Shown: in pieces, positions 28,801 through 36,371 of the stretch
Layout: each line of letters starts with the position of its first letter
Position numbering within the stretch: the stretch's first letter is position 1
From: JAHBNG01 sp039028975
Lineage (GTDB): Bacteria > Chloroflexota > Anaerolineae > Caldilineales > Caldilineaceae
Assembly: GCA_039028975.1 (NCBI GenBank)
Contig: JBCCHB010000050.1
Span: 1 to 64,000, forward strand
Length of the DNA: 64,000 bases
Reading direction: 5' to 3'
Translations under genes and position numbers: made by a program
Notes under the pieces: model-generated
Told to the model about the DNA's origin: nothing
The model's database searches: none
The model's input: the letters and a program-made list of their open reading frames with translations, nothing else

Positions 28801-29756
28801 TGCGCAAGGGCGGTACTTTCTACTACCTCTACGGCGACCACCTGGGCAGCACCGTCCTCTCCACCAAGACCAACGGAACCGTCCACACCGGGCAATCCTA
28901 CTACGGCTTTGGCCGCAAATTAGGCGGCGCATCCTTACCTACGGACCATCGCTTTACTGGCCAGAAGCTTGATACGACTGGGTTGATGTATTACAATGCC
29001 AGATACTACGATCCCAAGATTGGGCACTTCATCTCTCCCGATACACTTGTGCCGGATGCTGGCTTGGTTTTTGACTACAATCGATACATGTATGTGCGAG
29101 GGAATCCGGTCAATCTCAATGACCCCACCGGACATCAGTCTTGTGGTGGGCAGTATCCTATATCTGGGTGTATGCCGGGATTCTTCGCGACATCAACATC
29201 ACCACCTGCAAAGTCTACGCCGCCTGGGCCGCTCAAGAGATTTTGGAACTGGGTAACTGGTGCTGACGCTCAAGGGGCAGGTCAGGCAGGTCCTGAGCCT
29301 GAACCTGCCCCCCCATCGCAACCAAGTCATCTCAATCCGTTCGAAATCAGATTTTCGCAAAATTCGTACTCGCCTTCAGGGAATATACTCAATCCTCAAG
29401 GAAATGAGACTGGAGAGAGGTATAGCGTTGCAGAGAACATAAAGACGCTAGAGAATGATCCAACTTTTGATTTCCCTGCAATCTATGTGTTCCGTAAAGA
29501 AGACTATATGAATGAGTGGGGGCCACTTACAGTAGTCCACAATGGGAAAGTACGATCTGGGGATCCGATAAACCTGGACAATGGTGAGATATATACGCTC
29601 GATCACCGTCGATTGGTGGCATATCGAGAGGCAGGACGCACGTCTATTCCTGTTCTATGGGCTAGAGATGGTAAAATCAGAAGTGAGAGATCGAAGTTTT
29701 CTACACCGAATGGAGGTACGAAAATACGGGAGGACCCTGAAAACCGGCCACGCTGA
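22806..29756 (+). CDS. Secreted Rhs/SpvB-type polymorphic toxin with ParB-like C-terminal domain
   Basis: A 2316-residue protein with a signal peptide (ending VVPVAQA) and an acidic region with GAVFLPLMAGSS near residue 316. A SpvB/TcB-like start follows (GDIMPSISSFSSDLFTGSAMV near 448, GGMAPSLSLSYSS), then some 1400 residues of YD/Rhs repeats. The Rhs-associated core is clear (YLYGDHLGSTVLS near 2007, YYNARYYDPKIGHFISPDT, NRYMYVRGNPVNLNDPTGH). An acidic insertion with IALFLPLVSGNT interrupts the text just before the core. After the core, a Pro-rich link leads to a variable tail (IRFSQNSYSP ... FPAIYVF ... GEIYTLDHRRLVAYREAG). This resembles ParB/sulfiredoxin-fold toxin domains used in polymorphic toxins. 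Export by a signal peptide fits a single-membrane or Chloroflexota-type envelope. Confidence 0.88.
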   Translation: MRLKHGRKLITCIHSLIVALMLLQSVVPVAQARVHEGSTSDVNERSTDQEELLTDPLVAASTNAASLFEEELHDGAILEEDDPPTEMEAVAAAAAPVSELLAEEAVALEAVRGPPVEMTVSLDKAYLLAGEVAKVAVQLWPSSDENVAGLPVEVTLPTGLIVADAGQPLRWTLPELASDEHFSQVVRVQLEQSLTAASVGNVTVTITPKDGSASSSKRVQIGMLPGLTNLAGDEMVSAASAQSVQSDQGTILTAEGGDLVLMVPSAAMPQGTEVRFTRLDRAETSEEASATAANQNLDADQSEDSALPTFNPTGAVFLPLMAGSSSAAPSAPSSPSTDATPRSESEADGPSIWSHFSEGEEPVFHHWDFTAQSGETIISQFEQPLLLVYNTKWLSDGGVEPEQLGLFSRETAEDEWMSVPSTYVADQGVLVAKLSHFSEYKLGLELNVKGDIMPSISSFSSDLFTGSAMVRYPIEVPAGPGGMAPSLSLSYSSSGVNDFYDANRASSSDWDTQASPVGVGWNLGGIGYIALADRHSIANLWDDKYSLVLNGSSAEMHHASPYGPSALTMVPEQFTKIEKSLQYKNNSASSLGKVIDTGTWTVTGQDGTKHSFGSTADPRYGPSNSTQGMIVDFGRGRWQVNRWYLTESQDTSGNYISYSYKSDKRHVRPQGGNGCSTDSFFNNAWYYRDIQPDVISWGGNKNTGHGHTMQLLFGYSSRSDIRSDGGGSGPVASDKDWAYARCIQYMYGTKRLTSITVQVKVSGGWKNIRQYTLGQSYTTRPSGAPSYVKHLRLNNIKHYGYSSGNSRTGSPLNTYTFGYQQLSHHAQFYLTSADNGWGGKTTYWYANHNTTEYEISDNNVNQLNQTDTETYRRRVYQTKVDDGLGNYFYTVYGYGNARQRNYRGGVDFLGHDYVSSRTYKMNTGVSASNEVRYTQHYFHQLGGSNGANPDPRVGREYASQVYQPASTLAGGCGKRPKVTSNVLYCRMSRTDTTWTALQGSGTSWTGTTDYHARGRWVRQDKVINRIEHQHASSGYVTNEQRFYYETSRQNYKQYGQVTRTDEYADGVRQRIHYTQYYPNVSKHIVNKPSRMRVYAGNNSTCFSETRNIYDSTGNHYKVAPTKGLVARTETAVTSGCTSSYPIGTYSSSWAITHYGYDAYGNQTSVNQVGPSRSGSQNQVSVTTYDSTYRVFPIQVKNNRATGFKETAQYYGVNRSTSSAGGQWGAIAEHCAVNEVCTRLKYDAFGRPTFRWERVPKSNGWASDSQANVKYAYYTKGVSGLKTNAIIEWRSPRCYGNFIRRHYNGLGQLVHEQSPQQNWKTNVDGCNPGNYYAEIDVDYSYDSLGNQIYVSVPRKTTTGWTSASRRIAYSNWGGSTKTTSTYDVLGRPMQVTAPNGERTYHYYAGRASSVAQGDGYGSEPDKFIRWTENDGLGHLKYVRNYRKSGSNWVQDAQVTLTHDAVGNLKTVRTADGKTASMSYNKVGQKTYMNDPDLGTWTYAYDRLGNLTRQTDARNKTTCLYYQSTTNRLAGKRFLTHTNCNNQSGNYDIRYLYDTSGRGPSLGMLTQVYYHKSGGYYKNFWYNGNGQISQEQVRVPGTSAYTTKYYYDGAQRRYATKYPDGTYTRVEFNSMGLEKRLCDGYLSGSTVYCTGESIANSASYDEAGRLRYVKLFKGTDLHLRHDYGNWTSNNGRLSQIRVGTSSSSGSSSSYNRFRLNYSHDRFGNVAQISDRYNLGTTYSRSYSYDHVNRLTSEYGTSHSWKPSGRFNKFENRTVSYSSGSHVHAPTSVSGIGSYSYDANGNMTSRAGQSLSWNHENRLSQVKQGSTVLENYLYDDSGQRIKKWNGSSTVYYIGNHYEIEVGNGSVIASSVDLAQNEADELDQEQEVFDRPRCEVTSDDIDIAHLDGFYPDEDPESIVQEAEAELLEVTPPSESAQPSETELSIALFLPLVSGNTTSADSNTPEGTDLNHELAEGFEGVEGAAINATTIIKYYYFNGQRIAMRKGGTFYYLYGDHLGSTVLSTKTNGTVHTGQSYYGFGRKLGGASLPTDHRFTGQKLDTTGLMYYNARYYDPKIGHFISPDTLVPDAGLVFDYNRYMYVRGNPVNLNDPTGHQSCGGQYPISGCMPGFFATSTSPPAKSTPPGPLKRFWNWVTGADAQGAGQAGPEPEPAPPSQPSHLNPFEIRFSQNSYSPSGNILNPQGNETGERYSVAENIKTLENDPTFDFPAIYVFRKEDYMNEWGPLTVVHNGKVRSGDPINLDNGEIYTLDHRRLVAYREAGRTSIPVLWARDGKIRSERSKFSTPNGGTKIREDPENRPR

Positions 29757-29786
29757 CATAATTCTCAACAGATCGCAGTAGGCTAC

Positions 29787-29816
29787 GCCCCGTGCCGGTC
29801 TCATCCCGCACGGGGC
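29787..29816 (+). promoter_or_regulatory. Hairpin between toxin and putative immunity gene
   Basis: GCCCCGTGC (29787-29795) and GCACGGGGC (29808-29816) form a perfect 9-bp GC-rich stem with a 12-base loop. It lies 30 bases after the toxin stop and 55 bases before the preferred immunity start, and no T-run follows. It could uncouple toxin and immunity levels, for example by stabilising the downstream message. Confidence 0.55.
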
Positions 29817-29871
29817 AGCCATCATGAACGGTTACGATCTTTTGATAATGAGCAAACAAGGTGCAAGGAAT

Positions 29872-30525
29872 ATGAATAAATGGGTTGAGCTTACGTCAGA
29901 AATGAAGCAGTTTTTGGGATTTCCTGTAGATATAACAGGTGCTAACAAATATCGTGTATTTGGAGTACGCAATTCGATTTCGATTCACGAGGAACCATAC
30001 CCCTATGTCGCCTTCTGGAATGCACCATCCAATAAAAAGGACGTAAAAATTCTTATCGGCACAACTTCATCAGAGACGTCTTTGGTGGGCTACAATCCAC
30101 TGGAAAGAACAGAACCTAGCTATCTCGAAATGAATCAGAGCCTTGTCAAGTCTCTCATTCATCTAGTGGAGCAAGAGCGCGGTTATTTGAATCCAAACTT
30201 GCTGCAAGAGCAGCTAACAGTCGTCGAGCTAGATAAATCAGAAGCTGGCAAGCTAGGAATGCATCCAGAATGGTTCCCTCGAGGAAAAAGGCGCTACATT
30301 CAATTGATTCGGAATTCTCTCCCTCACTGGGTTGAACTCATCGTTTTTAGCATAGAGCAGAATCAATCGATTATGTCGATGGAATTTTTTTCATTTCACA
30401 TTAAAAATCTAACCAGATCGAATTATTCACCCTTAGATGAAGCAGAGTCAACAATTACGCTTAACAGCGTTGGATTGCAAGCTTTCAGCGCACTCTTGAC
30501 TGAGCAAGCAAGTGCTATGACCTAA
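29872..30525 (+). CDS. Putative immunity protein for the Rhs toxin
   Basis: ATG 29872 follows GTGCAAGGAAT, a fair ribosome site, and gives 217 residues (MNKWVELTSEMKQFLGFPVD). An in-frame ATG at 29824 is weaker. The protein is soluble, with no signal or membrane segment, and I recognise no family. Its position directly after a C-terminal toxin domain, same strand, is the standard place for a cognate immunity gene, so the role is inferred from context only. Its base composition is more AT-rich than the Rhs core, as is typical for exchanged toxin-tip/immunity cassettes. It ends convergently with the minus-strand membrane-protein remnant, overlapping by four bases. Confidence 0.6.
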   Translation: MNKWVELTSEMKQFLGFPVDITGANKYRVFGVRNSISIHEEPYPYVAFWNAPSNKKDVKILIGTTSSETSLVGYNPLERTEPSYLEMNQSLVKSLIHLVEQERGYLNPNLLQEQLTVVELDKSEAGKLGMHPEWFPRGKRRYIQLIRNSLPHWVELIVFSIEQNQSIMSMEFFSFHIKNLTRSNYSPLDEAESTITLNSVGLQAFSALLTEQASAMT

Positions 30526-31560
30526 ATGTTGTTGACAATTCCGAATCCAATCGGGACGCTCCGGAATAACAATCCTAACAAGGCTCCAAGAACGATTCCG
30601 GTGGGCAGACCGATCTTTATGGATGAATGTATGGTCAACCAAATCCCCTGATTAGGGCGGGTCTTTAGCTCCTGTGCCACCGGTTGGAATCCGCCAATCA
30701 GTCCACCGATTGACCCGCTACCCAGCCCACACATCAGTCCACCGATCAGTCCGCTTAGCGGTCCTTTCGTCAACCCTAAAATCAATTTGTCCATCAAGCC
30801 ACCAATCTGCCCTCCGCTTAGGAATCAAGTTTAAATAAAACCCAAAACTTCTGGTCTGTCATCTCGAGTACCCGAGAGATCTTCCATTACGTTTTATTCA
30901 ATTCTCGATCCTTAGCACAATTATCATCCCAATAATTGCCCCGCCGCTTAGCCCGGCACTCAGTCCGACAATTAGACCCTTCCTGGCATTTTGGTAGACG
31001 TTGGGCCAAGACCATTGTAGCAATTCGACAAGTAGCCCAACGACAAGCATATCGCTAAACCCGACAACAAACGCATCGCTAAACCCAGTAATTAGCCTGT
31101 CACCCAGTTCGAAGATGAGCAGAGCACTCAACCCGAAAATCAACCCGAATGTGATTGTTCCTACGAGAAGAATTTTTGTTGAATTACCATGGGTTCTCAG
31201 AATGGATTCAAGTTTTTGGATCGGCTTCACCATTTCAATCAGCCCGAGACTTAGCCCGCAAATCAGTCCGAGACTCAGTCCGCCAATCAGCATAATCATT
31301 AGATCATCAATCAGGCCATCAATCAAAGCATCAACCAGTCCTAGAATCAATCCATAAGTCAGGCCGGACAAAATGCCCCAAAGTGTACGTATGATTAAGA
31401 GATGGGCCATCATTTCTCTGCGTCCGGCTAACCAAACTGGCTGCAAATTTTCGATCTGAAAGATGGTCAGGTCGCGGTATTGCATATTGTAGGCGAGCCA
31501 AGCCAGCCAGGCTGTTGTCTGCTCTTCGTTATAGGATGGGGGAATGGACTGATTGGCCAC
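30522..31560 (-). pseudogene. Third tandem copy of glycine-zipper membrane protein, disrupted
   Basis: The copy starts with GTG at 31560 (VANQSIPPSYNEEQTTAWLAWL), exactly as the two upstream copies, and overlaps the preceding gene by 32 bases. It reads normally for 220 residues through GL-rich membrane text to a stop at 30898. The homologous frame resumes at about 30824 in another phase (GGLMDKLILGL ... QPVAQELKTRPNQGIWLTIHSS) and stops at 30522. The C-terminal RFLDYAAEEL/LQKVGGGYVFIHR part of the other copies is missing. The 73-odd bases between the two halves include the dispersed element at 30857-30885. Both halves could still make truncated membrane proteins, but the full protein is lost. 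Confidence 0.75.
30857..30885. repeat. TGTCATTTCGAC-family repeat, copy A
   Basis: TGTCATCTCGAGTACCC followed by GAGAGATCTTCC matches the same positions of the elements at 52510 (TGTCATTTCGACGG...GAGAAATCTTTC) and 58950 (TGTCAGTTCGACAG...GAGGAATCTTCC). It lies in the interruption of the third membrane-protein copy and was plausibly the cause of, or an insertion into, the break. Similar TGTCATTTCGA...GAGAAATCT elements are widespread dispersed repeats in several bacterial phyla. Confidence 0.6.
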
Positions 31561-32812
31561 TATCCGTCTCCTCACGCGCATCGAAACATTGGTGTTCTGT
31601 AACGTGCTCCTTCTCCACCGCAATTTCGACGAAATGCTCCAGAAGATAGCGGTGAATAAAGACATAGCCACCACCCACCTTCTGCAAAAAATTCAATTCC
31701 TCGGCCGCGTAGTCAAGAAAGCGGGCATAGTTAAGCGGTGCATGGCCTTGCCAAGCGATGATTAGCCGTATTATGCCATGCTCAATGACATCCAGTCCGC
31801 CGTACCAGAGACCAACAATGAAAAAGAGTACGATGCCATATCCGAATCCAACAGTGATGTCCCACAGTAACAACCCCAACAAAACGCCCACAGCGATTCC
31901 AGTTGGCAAAGCGATCTTGATTGACGAGTATATGGTCAGCCAAATGCCTTGATTAGGACGTGTTTTTAGCTCTTGTGTTGTTGACCGGAATCCACCAATC
32001 AGTACGAAAAGCAGCATGCCAAGTAGTCCAAAAAGCAGTCCAGCGTTCAGTCCGAAAAGCAACCCACCACTCAGCCCGTCACTCAGCCCGACCAGCAGAC
32101 CGCCAAACAACCCGAAAATAAGCACAAAAATCAGTGCCAGCAGCAAACCCTTGGGAGCATTTCGGCGTACATTTTGCCAGGACCAATGTAGAGAATCTAT
32201 CGTATGGACGCGTGCATTGCCCTCTCGCAGTGAAATGCGGAATGTTCTAACTAACCCACCAAGCAGGCCTCCAAACAGCCCGGCCAGCAGACCGAAAAGC
32301 AGGCCGTCTCGCAGCCAAACAAGCATCTCATCAAGTAGTCTTCCAAGCAAACCACCAAGCAAAGCGCTAAGTAGACCAAATGGCAGCCCAAACGCGATAG
32401 TACCTATAAGAAGCGTTTTTATTGAATGACCACGACTATGCAAACTGGCATCAAGTTTGCGGATCGGTTTCGTCAGTTCACTCAACCCGAAAAGCAGTCC
32501 GATAAGTCCCCCGCCAAGCATTCCAAATAGCCCGCCAAACAGCCCCCCAAGCAACCCTTCAAGTAGCCCACCTCTCAGCACAAAAAGCAGGCCAAAAAGC
32601 AGACCGGATATCAGACCGGCCCATCCCCCCCATAGCATACGAGTAACGAACATATTAGGAGCCATTTCTTTGTATCCGGCTAACCAAGCTGGCTGCAAAT
32701 TTTCGATCTGAAAGATGGTCAGGTCGTGCGTGTGCATGTTGTAGGCGAGCCAAGCCAGCCAAGCCGTTGCCTGCTCTTTGTTATAAGATGGGGGAATGGA
32801 CTGATTGGCCAC
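31529..32812 (-). CDS. Glycine-zipper multi-pass membrane protein, copy 2
   Basis: I choose GTG 32812 (VANQSIPPSYNKEQATAWLAWL) because all three copies share this start and a 32-base overlap with the upstream gene. The frame extends further up only through the neighbour's coding sequence. It has 427 residues. A soluble head with TAWLAWLAYNM and LTIFQIENLQPAWLAG is followed by many GLLFGLLGGLL-type hydrophobic segments with Gly every three to four residues. A polar hinge follows (RSTTQELKTRPNQGIW), then further helices and a soluble tail RFLDYAAEELNFLQKVGGGY, VFIHRYLLEHF. In many NACHT proteins this module is the C-terminal part of the ATPase itself. Here it is free and repeated. Role inferred: membrane effector controlled by the CHAT-NACHT protein. 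Confidence 0.82.
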   Translation of the reverse strand: MANQSIPPSYNKEQATAWLAWLAYNMHTHDLTIFQIENLQPAWLAGYKEMAPNMFVTRMLWGGWAGLISGLLFGLLFVLRGGLLEGLLGGLFGGLFGMLGGGLIGLLFGLSELTKPIRKLDASLHSRGHSIKTLLIGTIAFGLPFGLLSALLGGLLGRLLDEMLVWLRDGLLFGLLAGLFGGLLGGLVRTFRISLREGNARVHTIDSLHWSWQNVRRNAPKGLLLALIFVLIFGLFGGLLVGLSDGLSGGLLFGLNAGLLFGLLGMLLFVLIGGFRSTTQELKTRPNQGIWLTIYSSIKIALPTGIAVGVLLGLLLWDITVGFGYGIVLFFIVGLWYGGLDVIEHGIIRLIIAWQGHAPLNYARFLDYAAEELNFLQKVGGGYVFIHRYLLEHFVEIAVEKEHVTEHQCFDAREETDSGQSVHSPIL

Positions 32813-34055
32813 TTTCCGTCTCCTCGCGCGCGTCCAAACATTCGCGCCGTGTAACGTACCCCTTCTCTGCTGCAATTTCTGCAAAATGCTCTAGCAGATA
32901 GCGGTGAATAAAGACGTAGCCACCGCCCACCTTCTGCAAAAAGCTTAACTCTTCGGCTGAGTAGTCCAGAAAACGGGCATAGTTGAGCGGCGCATGGCCC
33001 TGCCAGACGATGATTAACCGGATTATCCCATGCTCGATGACATCCAGCCCTCCGTACCAGAGGCCGACGATGAGAAAGATTACGATTCCATATCCGAATC
33101 CGAGTTGGATATTCCAGAATAGTAGTCCTAGCGAGGCACCCACTGCAACTCCGGTTGGCAGGCTGATCTTGATTGACGAGAGGATTGTCAACCGTATTCC
33201 TTGATTGGGAACTGTTTTGAACTCTTGTGTTGCCGATTGGAACCCACCAATCAGCACAAAGATAAGCCCGCCAACCAATCCAAAGATCAGGCCCACCGCC
33301 AGCCCGTCGCCTAACTCGCCAAGCAGCCCGCCAACTAGCCCGAAAATAAGCCCGAAAATCACTCCTAAAATCAACCCCCTACGAACATTTCGGCGTACAT
33401 TTCGCCAAGCCCACTCCAAAGAATCAATTGTATGGACATGTTCTTTGCTCGTCCGTAGCGATATCCGGAATGTCCGAACCAGCCCACCGACCAGTCCGCC
33501 AAGCAGTGCAGAACATAGGCCGACCAGCAGTTCATTATTCAGCCCGACAAGCAACCCACTAATTGGCTCGAAGTAGATCCCAACCAGCACCACGCCAATC
33601 GGCCCGGCAATCAGCCCGTAAATCAGTCCATGCGCAATTGTTCCCATTAGAAGCGTTTTTGTTGAACGACCACGATTGCGCAAATTGGCATCAAGCTTGC
33701 GGATCGGCTTCGTCATTTCACTAAACCCTGCAATCAGCCCACCAATCAGCCCGACCAGCAACCCAACAAGCAGTCCGCTTCGCAGCCCGCCAATCAGAAC
33801 GCCTCGCCGCCAGGCGCTCAGCCCAACCAGCAGCCCGAAAAGCAACCCGGCAATCAGCCCAACCCACCCGCCCCAGAGCATACGGGTGATTAGTAGATTA
33901 GGCGCTATTTCTTTGTATCCGGATAACCATGCGGGCTGCAAGGTTTCGATCTGAAAGATGGTCAGGTCGTGCGTGTGCATGTTGTAGGCAAGCCAAGCCA
34001 GCCAAGCTGTTGCCTGCGATTGGCTGTACAGTGGGGTAGGAGAGTGATTTGCCAC
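32781..34055 (-). CDS. Glycine-zipper multi-pass membrane protein, copy 1
   Basis: A 424-residue paralogue of the next gene. GTG at 34055 starts MANHSPTPLYSQSQATAWLA and lies within the TAGTG overlap with the CHAT-NACHT stop, so translation is coupled. The order is the same: head (LAYNMHTHDLTIFQIETLQPAWL), GL-rich membrane segments (GLIAGLLFGLLVGL, GLIFGLVGGLLGELGDGL), the charged hinge SATQEFKTVPNQGIR, more hydrophobic segments (FGYGIVIFLIVGLWYGG), and the tail RFLDYSAEELSFLQKVGGGY, VFIHRYLLEHF. The one-base frame shift relative to the upstream stop suggests that an ancestral NACHT-membrane fusion was split here. It could form oligomeric membrane assemblies, but pore activity is inference. 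Confidence 0.85.
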   Translation of the reverse strand: MANHSPTPLYSQSQATAWLAWLAYNMHTHDLTIFQIETLQPAWLSGYKEIAPNLLITRMLWGGWVGLIAGLLFGLLVGLSAWRRGVLIGGLRSGLLVGLLVGLIGGLIAGFSEMTKPIRKLDANLRNRGRSTKTLLMGTIAHGLIYGLIAGPIGVVLVGIYFEPISGLLVGLNNELLVGLCSALLGGLVGGLVRTFRISLRTSKEHVHTIDSLEWAWRNVRRNVRRGLILGVIFGLIFGLVGGLLGELGDGLAVGLIFGLVGGLIFVLIGGFQSATQEFKTVPNQGIRLTILSSIKISLPTGVAVGASLGLLFWNIQLGFGYGIVIFLIVGLWYGGLDVIEHGIIRLIIVWQGHAPLNYARFLDYSAEELSFLQKVGGGYVFIHRYLLEHFAEIAAEKGYVTRRECLDAREETESGQSVHSPIL

Positions 34056-36220
34056 TATGTCCCCCCTTCTACTCGCCGAAACATGCGGGCCATATAGGCA
34101 TCCATCAACGCACGGCGTCGGTCTGCTGCACTGCGCTCGCCTTCCTGTGCAAGATCAACAACGGAAAGGCCGTGATAGGCGCGCATCATCAGGTTAAGCC
34201 AAAGAGGCGAACGAGCATCAAAACGCATGGCTGTCTCGCGACGCAGCAGGTTGCGCAGACCGGTAAGCTGTTCGCCAGCTGAGTCCAAATAAATGTCAAC
34301 CTGCTCGTCGCTCAGTTCAGTCAAACGCACAGCCGTATTGAGCGCCAAGCGTACGGGCAATGTCGTATATTCCTTGAGCCGACAACAGACCACCAGGCCA
34401 GTCAGATTACGTTCCAACACATAGTTGTTGATAGCCTCCACGCAGGGTGGCCGAATGTCACCACCGGTCTCATCTAGCCCATCTAACAGTGGCAAGATAT
34501 GTCCTGCGGTCAACAAGCTCTGGCTTGCGGCACGGGGGATCTGGTATTGGAGCCTCACTTGTTCAGCCATCCAATCCTCCAAGAGGGCAAAGTCAGGCGA
34601 CCAAGTGGAGAGATTAAATACAACCGGTACAGGCTGCGGAGAAACTTGCTCAGTAGCGGTTTCAATGCACTGAAGCAGCGTACGCAACAAGTCTAGCATG
34701 GTTGTGGTCTTTCCCGATCCAGGTTCGCCCAGAATCAGTAGCGAGCCACCATGTTCGTCAAAGACATCAACAATAGACTGACCCCGCGCCAGTAAACGAC
34801 TCGGTTGGCCGGGCTGCTCCAGGTGTGTTCCCCAAGGATTTTCAACTGCATCCCCCATCGTCTCCATGCCGAGATCGTGCAATGTTTGAAGAAAGAGGGA
34901 GTGTTCTAAGACTCCTTCAATCCAGAACTGCTGTACTTTACGGCGCAAGATGTCGAGACCGCTTGGTATTCGCTGGTCGGTATTTGTGTCGGGTACTGCA
35001 CTAAGGGGTGGGGATGAAGGTACGTTTTTGGGAGTGTGGGGTACCGGTTTGCGCTTGTCAAATATGGACGCCCCGGTCACCATCTCAAAAAGATGACCAT
35101 CGGGTGTGCGCATATGTAATACGGGTGTGGCCCACTCGGTGCTGTCCGGTGCCGTAATACTTAGACCAGTACGTGCGACAGTCATGGCGACGTCCACGGG
35201 ATTACCGCGCGCCAATGCATCATAGAAGAGTCTTGAAAACTCTAGTGCGGCAGCGTCACTGATATCAAACTGCATGGAGATAACTGCGGAAACGCCGCGA
35301 CGCGCCAGAACCGAGCCAACGCTTGAGAAGAGTTCAGCTTCGCTAGTACGCCCGCCTTCACATGCATTAAGAAAAGCCAGCTGTAATGATGGGTGACCGG
35401 AGAAGAGACGACCTAGTCCAGCAGCAGACATACGTTGCGCGGCACCCTGTTCATCACAAAAGTAGAGCAATCCTTCACCCGAATCCGGGTCAAATGCACC
35501 ATGACCGATATAGTGAAAAATATGCCACAGACCATGTTCCAACGCAGTCTGGAGGTCATGCCAAGTGCCGCCCTCAACCCAATGGAGATCTACATCGCCA
35601 CGCTCGATTCGGTGTTCCAAAGCCTGTTGAATCCGCTCCTGCTCTTCGGCCACGTCTAACGCAACTAAATCAGACGGTGTAGCGACCATACCGAGGATGC
35701 GCAGCGGTGGCTCAACAGTCGGCGTGTTAGGTTCGCGTGAGAGCGCCATGTAACGGGTTGTCGGCATCTCACGTAGCAGTGAGACGTGATCCCCTTCCTG
35801 TGGATCATAGAGAAATTCCCACGGCAGTACGGCCACTTCTGGTGCTTCGATGCTCAGACGAAGGCGTAAGCCTGCCCCTTGTTCACGCGCCTTAGCCAAA
35901 CTGCTGCTATAGGCATCGCGCACTGCGCCTGAAATCAGTGAGTCGAAAAGACGCTGTCCAATCTCACGAGCGGCAAGCTGTTCGTTGATCTGTGGCCGTG
36001 AAGTTTTATTCAGATGGTGTATAGAATCTATCTTTCGGGTCGTAACATGTACACCCCGAGTAACCACTAAGTTGTCTATATGGTACCGTAGCCCCTCATC
36101 ATTGACCGGCATGACAGCCACAACACTTGGCTCACCGCCAGCTGCGGCATGGATCACAGTGACTGGGTATTCGGTTCCATCACCTGTACCAATGCGTAAT
36201 TCAAAGTCTAAATAGTCCAT
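34055..36220 (-). CDS. CHAT protease - NACHT ATPase protein
   Basis: A 721-residue protein. The CHAT (caspase-like) domain covers about residues 100-370 and shows LPWEFLYDP, the catalytic His in HIFHYIGHGAF near 238 and the catalytic Cys in LAFLNACEGG near 286. Both dyad residues are present. A variable linker follows, then a NACHT/STAND ATPase: Walker A LILGEPGSGKTTTML near 499, Walker B LPLLDGLDETGG near 580, and CCRLKEY (sensor-like). It ends soon after the ATPase, whereas many relatives continue into a GL-rich membrane tail. That tail is encoded by the next gene in a TAGTG overlap. Bacterial CHAT and NACHT proteins are known from anti-phage and programmed-death systems, so a sensor-protease role is likely. 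Confidence 0.9.
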   Translation of the reverse strand: MDYLDFELRIGTGDGTEYPVTVIHAAAGGEPSVVAVMPVNDEGLRYHIDNLVVTRGVHVTTRKIDSIHHLNKTSRPQINEQLAAREIGQRLFDSLISGAVRDAYSSSLAKAREQGAGLRLRLSIEAPEVAVLPWEFLYDPQEGDHVSLLREMPTTRYMALSREPNTPTVEPPLRILGMVATPSDLVALDVAEEQERIQQALEHRIERGDVDLHWVEGGTWHDLQTALEHGLWHIFHYIGHGAFDPDSGEGLLYFCDEQGAAQRMSAAGLGRLFSGHPSLQLAFLNACEGGRTSEAELFSSVGSVLARRGVSAVISMQFDISDAAALEFSRLFYDALARGNPVDVAMTVARTGLSITAPDSTEWATPVLHMRTPDGHLFEMVTGASIFDKRKPVPHTPKNVPSSPPLSAVPDTNTDQRIPSGLDILRRKVQQFWIEGVLEHSLFLQTLHDLGMETMGDAVENPWGTHLEQPGQPSRLLARGQSIVDVFDEHGGSLLILGEPGSGKTTTMLDLLRTLLQCIETATEQVSPQPVPVVFNLSTWSPDFALLEDWMAEQVRLQYQIPRAASQSLLTAGHILPLLDGLDETGGDIRPPCVEAINNYVLERNLTGLVVCCRLKEYTTLPVRLALNTAVRLTELSDEQVDIYLDSAGEQLTGLRNLLRRETAMRFDARSPLWLNLMMRAYHGLSVVDLAQEGERSAADRRRALMDAYMARMFRRVEGGT

Positions 36221-36371
36221 GAGAATCGAGAATATTGGAACTCTTGTGTGAGCATCTAAAAACGTATATTTCAGGATTTGCGCCGCTTGTTGACATGACT
36301 CAAATCGTTATCTATTTATCAAGGTGTCACACATACCACAGCCACATCTCGTCCCTGCATTGTATACGACA

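Noticed and set aside
31758..33576. Plus-strand Ser/Pro/Asn-rich frames opposite the membrane-protein genes
   Set aside because: These SPKSNPP-type texts are the antisense image of GLLFGLL repeats in the minus-strand genes.
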